From contig JANSLP010000004.1 of the NCBI GenBank assembly GCA_029298735.1, positions 248,001 to 312,000 of the forward strand: a DNA stretch of 64,000 nt, written 5' to 3'. Within the stretch, counting starts at the first letter, position 1; every line of letters begins with the position of its first letter. The notes below the pieces were generated by a model. It searched no databases and was not told where the DNA came from. It saw nothing but the letters and a program-made list of their open reading frames with translations. The stretch is from Ophiostoma sp. CBS 140.51. Taxonomy: Eukaryota; Ascomycota; Sordariomycetes; Ophiostomatales; Ophiostomataceae. Both the position numbers and the translations under genes were made by a program. Of this stretch, positions 1 through 11,014 are shown piece by piece.

Positions 1-3000
1 CCCAAAATGGCAAACCAGAATTCCAGCAGAGTGCTGTCCGGCGGTTTTCCAGTGTCTCTCGCCGTGTCTAAGTCGTTGAACCTTGTGTCTCCAGCATAAA
101 CCCTCCCCTGTGCACATCATTCGATCAGACCTGGACCCAGTAGCACATCACCCAGCTCACAAAAAAAGAGAGACGTGCACATCGGTCGCGGCACATCACG
201 GCACATTAGTGCGTGGCACATCCTCCTGGCGCGCCTTTTGCGACCTCTTGGGAGAGAGAGGAGAAAAAAGGTGGAGAGTGCCTATCTTTTGCTTGATCCA
301 TGCTAGCTCCAAAATTCCCGAAGCACATCATTGTTGATCATGTTGAAATTGTCCATCACAAGCCAGACACAAAACACACAGCTCTGAGCATCTTTCCCCG
401 TTGGTTGGCCCGTAACGTCATTGGCCCAAATCATTGGACGGGACATCCTTGTCTTGCCGATTAGGTTTTTTGGGTGAGAGGGGAAAGATGGAGCGCAAGG
501 ACCAAAATGAGGCGGAGGCGGAGACTCGATATCGGGAGATCGCAGGAGAAGCGTAAAGATAGCGGGCGGAAGAAGAAAGCAAGAAAGATAAAGAAGGAAA
601 CATCATGTGTAAGTCAGCAATAGACTCAGTCGTCACAGACGCCAATATATACGGACAGAAGGGATGAAATGAAACGAAATAATTGAAAGTCTGCAAGAGG
701 CGCCTAGGGAGAGAATTGGGTTGAGCCAGCAACAGAGAGGAATGGGTCGAAGAATAAGAGAAGACACAGAAGAAAAATATACACTGAAAGAAGCAAAAGA
801 AGCAATCAAGCAACAAAGTCCATTAAGACGTAGGGCCATCGGCGCATTTTCTACTCTTTGGAAAGGCTGCAGGACGCGGAGAGACACTCAAGACAAACGA
901 GAAATACAAGACACACTTCAGTCAAGACAACTTCCAGCTCCCTCAGACACACAGGCCGGCCACTGGCGGGCCTTTGGCGCACTTTTCTTCACGGCGCCCT
1001 TGGTCGGCTCTCGGGATGTCTGATGTGCACAGAAGAGGAAAGAGGGGAAAAGAAAAGAGAGACAGACATGAAGAACACCTCGACGCGTTTGAGACTCTGG
1101 TGTCCACGCCGCCAGGAGATTCAGTAGCGTCGAGAATCAAGTCGGTTCATACCTCACTCGAACAACCAAGACATCTTTACACGACTAGAACGCGAGAAGC
1201 CACGTAACAGAACACGGTCTGCTTGACACGATCGAGGCCGCCACGGTAGGGCAGGGCATAACAGCACTTAAAGCTGGACCCAAGGCAGGGCAGGGCAGGG
1301 CAAGACATGACCATCACTGGGCCATGCCACCAGATCGCTTGGTAAAGCGAAGAACTGGAGAAGAACAGGAGCAGAATATGAAGAATTAGCAGAGAACGCG
1401 TGAGAGTTGCTTGAAGAAAGGGACGACTTCTTCATCTCATGCTGTCTCCCTGCGCAAAACAAAAAGACACGAGGGAGACGGGCCTCGACTCAGCAGCAGT
1501 AGTAGCAGTGTCTGGATGCATCGAGTGCCGAGAAGTAGAAAACAGAAAGTAGAAAGTGTTGTAGTAGTGGGCCAGGCACAGGGCGGCGAGATGCGAGGCT
1601 AACAGTTTGTAAAGTGCTCGCAGAAGACTGACATACTTCATACGAGTAGAGGACGACACGATCGAGAGTCCAGAGTCGAGAGCCGACAGTCGAGAGGGTG
1701 GGCAGGGCGAGTGGAGTCTTGATGAGGATCGTTTGCCCGGCCACCCCTTGAGCGCGAAACATACGACATGCTCCGCGAAGCAGCGAGCAGCAAACAGACA
1801 CCCGGAGGTTTTCGTTGCACGTCCTTTTGTCTTTTCTTCCGTGTGTCTCTTCTCACTACTGCAGGCTCTTTCTGTCTCTTGCTCTCGTTCCTGACCCTGA
1901 TCCTGTTCTGTTCCTGAGTCTTGGCCTGCCTGACCCACCTCTCTGCATCTCGCTTCCCGCTTCTGCGAGAGGGCGAGACAAAAAGACCAATGCAGCGGTC
2001 ATCGAGTCTGGAGGACTGTGGGAGAGCATTGCAACCCAAAGCTTGGTGAGGACTAAAGAAAGAATCAACTGACATGGGTAGATGGACAGAAAATAAAAAA
2101 TCAAACACTCAAGTTCACTCAACGCATGCATCCTCTCGTATGCAGTGTCCGGCCGTCCGTTGGCAAGCATAACGGCCCCCGGTCTGTTGGCTTTGTGTCG
2201 AGCAAGTGTGAGTGTGTGCACGAGTCTTCCATTCGTATCTTTCTTTCACAACAAGAATAGTAAGGGCTTTGCAGCATAGGCGCGATATGTGCAGATGCAC
2301 GTTGTGCAGGTTGGTGGGCAGGTGTAGTTGGGTGCAGTTGGTCGCGCCTTCCCACTAACACCCAACTCACACACTCCAACACGACTCCCCAGAATAGCGC
2401 TGCCAACAGCGACCAGGCCGTGCTCTGGATCGCTGTGGGTGCCATTCAACCCGCCTAACGCAAAGGAGCCTCCCCACTATCCTTTCTGGGCGACCACTGT
2501 CGTCCAGCGCACACGCCCTACCACTCACTCAATGGACACCCCAAGCACCCCCAAGCTGCTCCCACCCCCCTCCATCGCTCTTTCCCTCTGTGCCTGAGTG
2601 CTCCCCACTCTCCCAACGCGTTGCATCTTCCCATTTGCAAACACCCCCTTTCCCAAAGTCAACACACCCCCAGACCCCACTCGTTGGCTTTAGTGACCTG
2701 CGCCTGTTGTACCCCCCCAGTCGCCAGTCTCTCAGCGCAGCGCATTCTTTGGAGCGGCTCTGGCCCTCCCAGCGCGCGTCCAGCCTATGGAAGTACATGG
2801 CGTCCGGAGGCGTCGTCGCGACAAGACGACCAGAAGAGGCCCTGGGCTGGGGTCCACCCGGATCGCCCACAGACTATGAGCCGCTGCCAAGCAGAAAATC
2901 AGAGAATCTGAGGGTGTAAACTCTAGTCCAGAGAGAGGGCGTGTGCTTTGAGTACTTGTGGCTCTTGTACCGTAGGCCCATCGCTGCTTCCCAGTAGGTT

Positions 3001-3216
3001 AATGTTCCCCATCGTCCCTTCCAAAGGGCGACAGACGGCTCGCCATTTTGGGACACGCCCAGTCACTTTTGGTGTAAGTGGAAAGAAGCAAAGAAGGAAA
3101 GAGCCACCCAGCACACTGCTGGCACGGCACCATACGCCTCGTTGCTCCTTCCTTTGACCTTTCCTAGCCTTGGACTCGACGTTCTTTGCTCTCGATCGCC
3201 GTTGCTGCCCTTCTTG
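1..3216. other. Non-coding region upstream of the C2H2 factor
   Basis: No convincing gene is visible. The open frames are short, overlap on both strands and lack protein-like composition. The stretch contains a GGCAG pentanucleotide repeat near 1284 and a C-rich tract around 2450-2700. Such a long 5' region is common for fungal developmental regulators, so it may be mostly promoter. Confidence 0.6.
1284..1302. repeat. GGCAG short tandem repeat
   Basis: About four copies of GGCAG in a row, in non-coding DNA. No function is implied. Confidence 0.8.
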
Positions 3217-3223
3217 TATATAA
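3217..3223 (+). promoter_or_regulatory. TATA-box candidate of the C2H2 gene
   Basis: TATATAA lies 283 bp before the chosen ATG. It is followed by a CT-rich leader that contains no upstream ATG before the start codon. This is the layout of a strongly expressed or inducible fungal promoter with a long uORF-free 5' UTR. The transcription start itself is inferred. Confidence 0.5.
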
Positions 3224-3505
3224 CTCCTCCCTCGTCCCTTCATTCTTTCCATCATCATTCTTCCAATCTACTCACCACTCCTCAACATTCACTTCTTCAC
3301 ACTCACTAACTCTCCTCCACATACTCACTTCTTCAACAAAGCTTCAAGCTTCCATAGCAACCTTTGAACATTCTTTCGAGTTGTGCTTTGGTTCTTTCAC
3401 GGTCCTTTCTTAACATCGCTCTTGCTCTCCTTGTCTTCATTCTCTTATTCTCACATCCACCGTCATCTTTTTTAATTTTCAGACTCAAAAACTCACATCG
3501 TCAAC

Positions 3506-4877
3506 ATGTTGGACATGAAGATGGACTTCCACTCGCAGCATGGCCCCATGTACGGCGACGTCTCTTCCGGCCATGGCAGCTTCTCGTCCGCCTCCGGTCC
3601 CGTCAGCTCCAGCTACGACGCCTACACGCCTGTCTCCATGTCTGGCCGCTCAACGCCTGTTCACAACCACCGCATGGGCTCTGTTGACTACAGCTCCAAC
3701 GCTTCCTTCGGCGAGATCCTCGAGATGACGCCGCCCAGCTCGGCCACCGTGCCCTTCTTCAGCATCAACATGCCGCCCACCACAACCGCCGGCATGGCCA
3801 CCAACTACCACCTGTCTTCCTCTGCTTTCCCCCAGATGCCGGCCACACCTGAGCGCAACGCCAGCTTCAGCAGCAGTGGCTCCAGCAGTCCCGAGGAAGG
3901 CCCCAACGGCCTCATGAACAACTCTTACCCTGCCTCCGTTGCTTCCATGTCCTCCATGACCTCCATGTCTACTCTGTCTTCTGGTGGCTCGCCGCCGCAC
4001 GACAATGTTCTTTGCGGCCCGGCCACGCCTGGTGGCTACCCCTTCCCCGAGTCCATGTCTTCCAAGGTCAACGGCCTGCAGGGCCAGTACGCTCTGCCCG
4101 CTCCCTACGGCCGCCACGGTGGCTACCCGACTCCCTCTGGACACCTTCACGACGGCAGCGACTACTCGCCTTCTGAGTTCTGCTGGAACAACCGCCCTGA
4201 CAGCCCCGCCATCAACTACTTTGGCGAGCGCCCATCTCTGCCGCCTCCGCCTCCCTCGGCCACTCTCAAGTCTTCTGTCGTCAAGAACGAGTGTGCCGAT
4301 GCCTACCTGTCGCCTTCCTCGGAGTCTCCCTACGGCACGTCGCCTTCTCGCCGCGCCCTGCACTACATGGGTGCTCAGTCTTCCGCCCGCGCTCTGCAGG
4401 GTGCTGTTGATGCCAACGAGAACCACGGCTACGCCTCGCACATTGCCACAAACCCGGCCACCACCGGCACCATTGTTACCCGCAACGGCATCCAGGTCTC
4501 CCGTGTTGCCTCGGGCGCCTACAAGTGCATCGTCGCCGGCTGCCCTTCGCGGCCTTTCAAGCGCTCTGAGCACCTGAAGCGCCATGTCACAACGTAAGTT
4601 ACTCTTCACTAAACACATTTTCTACTACCTCTTGTCCCTTTACTAACAACCGCTCTCTAGTCACCACGAGAACAAGGACTCTTTCCCCTGCGAGTTCTGT
4701 GGCCGCCACTTCAACCGCAAGGACAACTGGCGCTCGCACCTGAAGCTCCACACCGTCACCCGCGGCAAGAACGCTCGCACTGACTACTTCCCTGCCGCCG
4801 TCCGGATCTACGAGCACGAGATGAAGCACATCACCAAGTCGCGGTCCCGCAAGGAGGTCAACGGCTTCCGTCGTTGA
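3506..4877 (+). CDS. Two-finger C2H2 zinc-finger transcription factor
   Basis: Spliced protein of 434 residues, probably a nuclear DNA-binding regulator. Exon 1 is 3506-4593, the intron 4594-4660 (GTAAGT donor, TACTAAC branch, TAG acceptor), and exon 2 is 4661-4877. The start is ATG in a CAAC context. Residues 1-330 are Ser/Pro/Gly-rich and disordered, as in activation domains. The fingers are C-terminal. Finger 1 has Cys341 and Cys346, an unusual 13-residue gap before the His pair, and is split by the intron. Finger 2 is a classical C-X2-C-X12-H-X3-H (Cys373, Cys376, His389, His393). A basic tail follows. The single C-terminal finger pair, long promoter and uORF-free leader recall conidiation regulators of the BrlA/FlbC kind, but the finger sequences do not match those I remember, so no symbol is given. 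Confidence 0.88.
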
Positions 4878-7695
4878 TGCCTTTCCTTGTTGTGTTCTGC
4901 TTTTTGGTTCATCTCGTGTTTTCATTATATCCCTCGGCGTACTTTCGACATTTCTTCTTCTTCTTCATCTTCGACTCGACTCGACTCGAACCGACATTTT
5001 TCTCATACTTTTTTCATCTTGTGTTTTCTATAATCATTTTTTGCACTGGCGTTATGGCTTATGGGTTACGACTGCACTGGATATTGCGATTCATTTTCAT
5101 CTTGTTTTGTTTTTTTACATAGTATACGGAAACGGTGTTTTTTTTACTCTGGGCGTTCTTTTCTTTTTTTTTTGGTTCTGTTTTCCTACTATTGTTGTTT
5201 CCGGACTCTCAAAAAAATACGTTCTATCTTTTGGGTGGCAATCTTTTTTTGGGGAACAGAAAGGGAAACTTTCGTTGGGAAAATGGATATTTTTATTAGG
5301 TTAGGTTTTATCATAAATATTAATCATGGTACCGCTATATACTTGTTCCTTCTCTCTAAATCTCTCTAAAATCTTTCCTGTGACCTTTGCAACTATACTA
5401 CTTACTATAATTCTCGGCTTGGCCTTGGGTGGTTTCGTCCTTTGTTCCTTGGCCAAATAGACAAATAGAGTAGAAACTCGGGAGTGCAGAGAGGGTGTCG
5501 ACCATCCAGGCCCATGGCGGCGCATATGGAAAGAAGACAAAGAAAGGATAAGACGGGGCAGACTCAAGATGGTGGGGGAAACAGTACTTGGAAAGAGTAC
5601 ATGGAAAGAGACAACAACAACAACAAGTCACTTTTGTTTTTTGTTTTCCCGTTTTCTTGGTAATTCAAAGGTAATTCAGAATCAATTTTTATTTTTAGAG
5701 GATCATTGGGGATCAAAGAGATGGGTTTCCTAGGTTCCCAGAATAAAAAGACTAAAAAATACGGATCCAACAAGCGGGATCCTCGTATGTGCATCACCAG
5801 TGCAATGCAAGAAGATGGGACTATTTTAGAAAGAAGAGGACAAAAGAGGAGCGGATGCTAATACTTTGGGACGGTACAAACTTGACATGAAGAGGGTGTG
5901 TGCATTAAACAAGTGCAGTGTACTTGGAGTAAAGATGGCAGATGGTGGATGGTGGCAGAAGACAAGATGCAGGGGTCCAACCTTAAACGGAACAAAACAG
6001 GCGTTGAGATAAAACATTCGAGCTTAAAACAAAAAGAGATGAAATCAATAAAATCAATTCATGGAAAAGGCGAGTTTTGAAAATCAAGGAAAAATTGTCT
6101 GCCTCCCCAGGCGGAATCATACTTCTTTGAGACTACAACAAAAATAGAGAAGAAAGAGAGTTGTGGCGAGCTGATCCTCAGTTGCTACGTCGAAAACCAA
6201 CAGACCAGCAAAAAGCGTCACTCGACCTCGACACCCTAGTCAGTGAGGGCTCACTGTAACTTTGTCGCTTTCTCTTTCTTCTTTTTCTCTTCTTCGTCAA
6301 TCAGTGCTCATCATTGCACTTCGTTACTTCTTCTCGTCGGAAAATAATAATACGATGTTCTCTGATGAGCTGATACTGTTTTAGAGGGACCATTGAGTGA
6401 GCAAAGTGTCGACATATCAGCGGAAAACTCCATTGAGAACTTCATTGAGACTCCATTATGCACTGCTCCTCCCGTATTAGTGGGTATAAGTGGAGACCCA
6501 CTTTTCTATTCAAACCCCGGTTTTATCGCACGCTGTGAGAGGCTCGACAGGGGCCTTGTCTCTCTGTCAACAAGCCCAACCCATGCGCAAATCACCTAAA
6601 CCAAAAAGAAAGATAGTGTCCCTCGAGGCGCTCTCACAAAAAAGCGGACTTTGCTCTCTCAAGAACAAGCTGTGTCGATCCTTTGTCCCAATCGAGCAAC
6701 GGCCAGGCCCCCTGCTGCTCTGCCCGAACACAGTCAAAGCAAAAAAAAGAAAAGAGCAAGAGAGGAAAGTGAGAGACGAGAGCAACGAGAGAATAAAAAA
6801 GAAGAGGCGGAAAGAAGCACAAGAGAGGGTCTCTTCCCCATAATATCAGCAAAAAAGTGGAAAGTTGAGAGCAAAGCTGGACTCGACGGAGTTTTCCTTT
6901 TTTTGGGAGTTTCAATGGTTTTGATTTTCTTATTGTCATATCTGTATTCTTGAAATTTTTTTGACCTTCTCAATGTATGTTTGATTGACCCGACGGCGTG
7001 CAGGTACTTCCTCCAGCCACTTTCGCTTGCTTCATTTCTCATCTCGCCTCTCTTGCGTATTTCTTGGACTCTTTTGTTTTTCATTTTGCTTTTTCTTTCT
7101 GCAGCCTCTGTTCTTAACTTCTCCATCCAGTAATCTTTTTCGAGCTGTCTCACTCAATCGAGACTCTTCAAACTCAAAGGCTCTCTTCTCCTCTCAACTT
7201 CTTGTCGTCGCAACCTTTTCCGTGAGACATCGCCCCGTGAGACAGGCCGCGCTTCGAACAACCAAAAATGTCCGCGGATCCCTGCCACCATAAAGGCAAG
7301 CACCAAAGCCTCTTTTGTCTTTTTTTTGTCTTTTTGCAGTGTTTTTGTACATGGAGATGAGGCTCACAATATCGTAGATATGACGTTTATACATAAATCT
7401 TTCCCTTCTTTTTTTTTTCTCTCAATCGGAGGGATTGAAATACGACCCAACCGAATGACATCTGGCCTCTGTGAATGTTGCACGAACTTCGTGTAAGTGC
7501 CAAAAGGGGAAAAGAAATACAACGACACATCCATCACCAGCAACAATAATTTGAGCTAATATTTTCTGCTTGAGTTGCAACATCCATCAAATCTCGATTT
7601 TTCTACACAAAAACGACATATATCTGAGTCATGGCAACCACTGTTCTTCTTCCTACCGTCAACTCGACCGTCATCTTCCATCCTCATACGTCCCC
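4878..7695. other. Non-coding region between C2H2 factor and lectin
   Basis: T-rich 3' UTR-like sequence directly after the zinc-finger gene, including TTC and TCGAC short repeats near 4950-4988, then low-complexity intergenic DNA. All open frames are short and overlap on opposite strands. I see no RNA gene. Confidence 0.6.
4950..4989. repeat. TTC and GACTC short tandem repeats
   Basis: A run of TTC units is followed by about three GACTC units just after the stop of the zinc-finger gene, probably in its 3' UTR. Confidence 0.7.
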
Positions 7696-8378
7696 TTATG
7701 TCGCAGCAACCAGCGGCCAGTTGATGCCCTTGTCGGCCGCGCCCGCATTGTTCAGGCCCGCACACGAATAGAGGCCGACCGGGTTGTTGGCCGTCGCGCG
7801 CATGTACTGCAAATCGATGCACTCCTGCGGGCTCGAGGCCGCGACGGCGATGCGCCCGTCTGCCTTGATGTCCCAGTTTTGGCCGTCGGCCGTGTCGGCA
7901 CAGTCGTTGATGACCAAGTTGGCCATGTCTTTCCAGTTGGCTGCACAGGGTACGTTAGCAGGTTAAATGATACGGGGTGGCGTCAGCCGGGGGGACGTGA
8001 GGAAAGGGCAAGATTTGTCACCACCGCTTCGCGGCGGTGATTGGGGGGAGGCCAGCCTCCGCTTCGCTGCGGCCGGCTCAGAAGGAACTTACACTTTGCA
8101 CCCGCATCCAAACACAGCGTCGTCCCTGCCAGCTGAATCTTGCTGGTCCCACTGCCCGACCCATCCTTGACATACCACTGCTGCTCCGGCTTGCTGGTGA
8201 GTGTCTGCACGACCACGGCCGACCCGGCTTTGGCGGCCTTGGGCTGGACGACAAACTTGGCGTTGACGTTCGAGGTGATGTACACAGTCTTGTAGCCAGC
8301 CGGGACGTCGGCCGGAGCAGCCAGGCCCGTGGTGGCGGCAGAGGCCAGCACGAGGGCGAAAAGGGACGAGGCGATCAT
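7696..8378 (-). CDS. Small secreted ricin-B-fold (beta-trefoil) lectin-like protein
   Basis: Spliced protein of 176 residues. Exon 1 is 8378-8093, the intron 8092-7941 (GTAAGT donor, CTAAC branch, CAG acceptor), and exon 2 is 7940-7696. The first 20 or so residues form a signal peptide with a hydrophobic Ala/Leu core and an Ala-X-Ala end, so the product is probably secreted. The mature part has the alternating short beta-strand pattern and Gln-x-Trp type motifs (QQW, QNW) of ricin-B-type carbohydrate-binding domains, plus paired Cys residues. It is a single lectin domain without any attached catalytic domain. The sugar ligand cannot be read from sequence. The intron, at 152 bp, is at least twice as long as the others here and carries GC-rich hairpins. 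Confidence 0.82.
7998..8078 (-). repeat. GC-rich stem-loops inside the lectin intron
   Basis: Within the intron, 8018-8040 forms a near-perfect stem of 10 pairs around a three-base loop. In the minus-strand transcript the single mismatch becomes a G-U pair. A second, less perfect inverted repeat with the same CGCTTCGC core follows at about 8051-8077. No other intron in the window has this. Confidence 0.6.
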
Positions 8379-9013
8379 TTTGAAAGGTGGTGTTATTTCG
8401 TGATGGTCGACGGGGTATGGCGGTTGGACAAGATAAAGGACGGTGATTGAGGAAGGAGAACGAGATCAAACGACGGAAATAAAAAGAAGTGAGAGAGCAG
8501 AGGCAGACAAGGGGAAGAAAAGAGAGTTGCCAAGGCAATGTGTGAGGAGAAGGAGCTTTAATGAGAAAATGTTAGTTTGGCAAAATGGCACACTCTTGTA
8601 ATGAACTGTATCTCCATCAAGCTTGTTGGCACCACCCGGCAGATCATCTATAACTGCCAGGCTGGTCTTTGGAAAGTCCAGAAATAGAATCAGAGAGGGA
8701 ATTGTATAAAAGTAGAAAGTGAAGGCCGTGGCTAATCTGGTTTATGGTCTGAAAAGGTCCAAGTAACCGAGTAAAGCAAATAGAATGAACGCCACCCAAA
8801 CGGTTAAACTCCAAAAACTCCAAAAACTTTATACAATGCTGATTTTGTCGTCCCTTCTCCCCATTCTCGGTCGTCGAGTCCCCGCTTCTCCATATTCAAC
8901 GGAAATAATAATAAAGACCACGGGTAAATATGAGCACGGAACAAAATTGGGAATAAGCATTACTCGACCAAGCGAGTTTAGTCCAACCGTGCTCTCTCTC
9001 AATGATGTGTTGA
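8379..9013. other. Promoter of the lectin gene and 3' region of the GT90 gene
   Basis: No gene is seen. The part next to 8379 is the 5' region of the minus-strand lectin gene. The part next to 9013 is downstream of the glycosyltransferase stop. Confidence 0.6.
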
Positions 9014-11014
9014 CTACTCAAGGTCCCTCTTGTTCTTGTCAATCAAGTCGTCAACATAGGCCATCTTGGAGCGATTATCATGGTGGAGGCGCGCAAACTC
9101 GAGCAAAAGCCGCCATGTGTAGAGCTTCATGTCCTCACGCCGAAGCCACTTTTTGGCCCACTCAGTACCAGCCTTTGCAATCTTCTTGCCTGCCTTTTCG
9201 TAGTTTTTGTGCTTGCCGCTCCAGGGAACGGTAAAATAGTCCAGGATGCCGTAAATGTCCATAAATGTATTGTCCATGGGTACATAGTGCACCCAAGGCT
9301 GCAGCCGCGCGTCGTGCCATTCGACGAATATCGTCGCCTTGATCGGCATGGTCTTGGAGCGGAGCAGATGTGGCCACCGCGAGCTGTGCATGCCGGTGTC
9401 AAGGTCGACAGAGAATCTGTGCAAGTTGACATCATCCGCGCTCTCTGGAGGGGAAAGTTTGAAGAGACCTTTCGTAGCTTCGCATTGTTTCTCATTCTTG
9501 TCAACGGACATATTGCAGTTCATGTCTGTGAATCCAACGTCCGATACCCTGTCCAACCAATCTTGCATGTGAGTGTAGTCGTGGTGCTTACAAAGCTCGG
9601 GATACCCATCCGATATATTGGTCCCGTTTGGTAAAGCGAAAGTCGGGGTGTCCCACCGGCCATCGTTGTAGTACGCGCGCGCTCGGTCTCCGTCCGCCAT
9701 CTGAACAAACCGATACCGTTGGAACCGCCACCAGTTTCCGTCCTCGACAACATCACCGGCTGGTGCTTTGCCCCTCCAGTACAAACCATCGGCCCTTTCA
9801 TCCCAAGGTAGATCTTTGAACTTGTTGACAAATGCGGGCTCCTTTTGGCTCAGGTATATAGCGCTGGGGAGCAGAATGTCATTGTTCCCAGGAAGCTTGC
9901 TGCCGGAAAAGATCGGCGTCAAGCTTGTGCTCGTGGAAAAGCCCGTGGTTTTGAGAAATATGCCGTGCAACGCCCTTATGTGTAGCTGAGCGCACGGGTC
10001 ACGCGCCAGAGTCACATTGGATATGTAGCCACCAGATGAAAAGGCCGGGGAAGTGTGGTTCGGAAAGCTGCCACGGATGGACAATTCCATGCTCAGTTCG
10101 ACCTCGTTGGGTGGAGGGCCGCCATCGTAACTTTTTGAAAGACATGTCTGGCGGTACATCAACCAGTACGCTGCCGGGTCTGCGGCTAGGCCATCTGTGT
10201 GCCAGTCGTGATTGTAGGTAAACATGATTTCGTGCGGTTTGACGGTGAGGTTGGTGTCCAACCTTGAGTAGACGGTAACGGCATCGTCTAATGAGAGGTC
10301 CAGATTCATTTGCTCGCTTTGGTATGAATAACAGTCGTCAATGTCAGTCTTTGAGACCGTCAGCCGCGGTGTGTCCATGACATTGATGGGAATGTCCATA
10401 TCCGGCAGCTTGTCAGAGAACTCCCCGATAAAGTCAGCGTATGTCTTGACCCATTTGGTATTGCCTGTGCCGTTTGTGAAGTGAGCCACTTTCCCCCCAC
10501 GGATTCGGATCACATTTGGCTGCGAGATGGTCGTGAAAGTTATGTTCGTCGCGGAAATTGACCACAATGGCTTCAGGTCGTGGTAGATGCGATCGAAAAA
10601 CGACTCAACAATCACAGAATTCTCCTTGAGTGCAGCCTTTGCCCACTCGTCAAAATGGGGTGGCGGGTGATGGCCACGGCGCTCGCGGTATGCCTCTGCA
10701 GCCTCGTGGACGGACTTTTGGCCGTGGCTCATGATTTTCTCCCATTGTGCCTCGTGCTTCTCAATCAGAATCGTGATGGGATGCGGTGTCTTGACGGTAA
10801 AGTGCTTGTCCGGGTCGCCGATCCGCAGAGGTATGGGGAGAAATTCGGGCTGCACAGCAAGCATGATTGCGTAGACGATGGTGAGCCAGACCGTCACGGG
10901 GAGGGTGTAATACCGCGCCCACCACAGGTACCCGCGCAGTTTCTGGCGCCAATCGGGCCGCAGATTGACCGGAAAGGCCAACCCGGGGAGTGGAATATTG
11001 AAGAAAGATGGCAT
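9014..11014 (-). CDS. GT90 family (CAP10-type) glycosyltransferase, type II membrane protein
   Basis: Intronless, 666 residues from the ATG at 11014 (purine at -3). An in-frame ATG at 11089 would add 25 residues. A short cytosolic N-tail is followed by one membrane segment at about residues 29-50 and a long lumenal part, so it should sit in the Golgi or ER. The HPPPHFDEW-type motif of the stem region, the YWRG motif and the C-terminal block around EWHDARLQPW are landmarks of fungal GT90 proteins related to cryptococcal CAP10 and beta-1,2-xylosyltransferase. The likely role is transfer of a pentose such as xylose to a glycan or glycolipid. The acceptor is unknown. The family assignment is confident; the exact sugar is inference. 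Confidence 0.85.
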   Translation of the reverse strand: MPSFFNIPLPGLAFPVNLRPDWRQKLRGYLWWARYYTLPVTVWLTIVYAIMLAVQPEFLPIPLRIGDPDKHFTVKTPHPITILIEKHEAQWEKIMSHGQKSVHEAAEAYRERRGHHPPPHFDEWAKAALKENSVIVESFFDRIYHDLKPLWSISATNITFTTISQPNVIRIRGGKVAHFTNGTGNTKWVKTYADFIGEFSDKLPDMDIPINVMDTPRLTVSKTDIDDCYSYQSEQMNLDLSLDDAVTVYSRLDTNLTVKPHEIMFTYNHDWHTDGLAADPAAYWLMYRQTCLSKSYDGGPPPNEVELSMELSIRGSFPNHTSPAFSSGGYISNVTLARDPCAQLHIRALHGIFLKTTGFSTSTSLTPIFSGSKLPGNNDILLPSAIYLSQKEPAFVNKFKDLPWDERADGLYWRGKAPAGDVVEDGNWWRFQRYRFVQMADGDRARAYYNDGRWDTPTFALPNGTNISDGYPELCKHHDYTHMQDWLDRVSDVGFTDMNCNMSVDKNEKQCEATKGLFKLSPPESADDVNLHRFSVDLDTGMHSSRWPHLLRSKTMPIKATIFVEWHDARLQPWVHYVPMDNTFMDIYGILDYFTVPWSGKHKNYEKAGKKIAKAGTEWAKKWLRREDMKLYTWRLLLEFARLHHDNRSKMAYVDDLIDKNKRDLE

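Noticed and set aside
1..3216. Several 60-170 codon frames at the left end
   Set aside because: They overlap on both strands and many open with TTG, CTG or GTG rather than ATG. None looks like a protein.
3650..4618. 322-codon minus-strand frame antisense to the C2H2 gene
   Set aside because: Its Arg/Val/Gly-rich translation mirrors GC-biased third positions of the sense gene, and it has no domain features.
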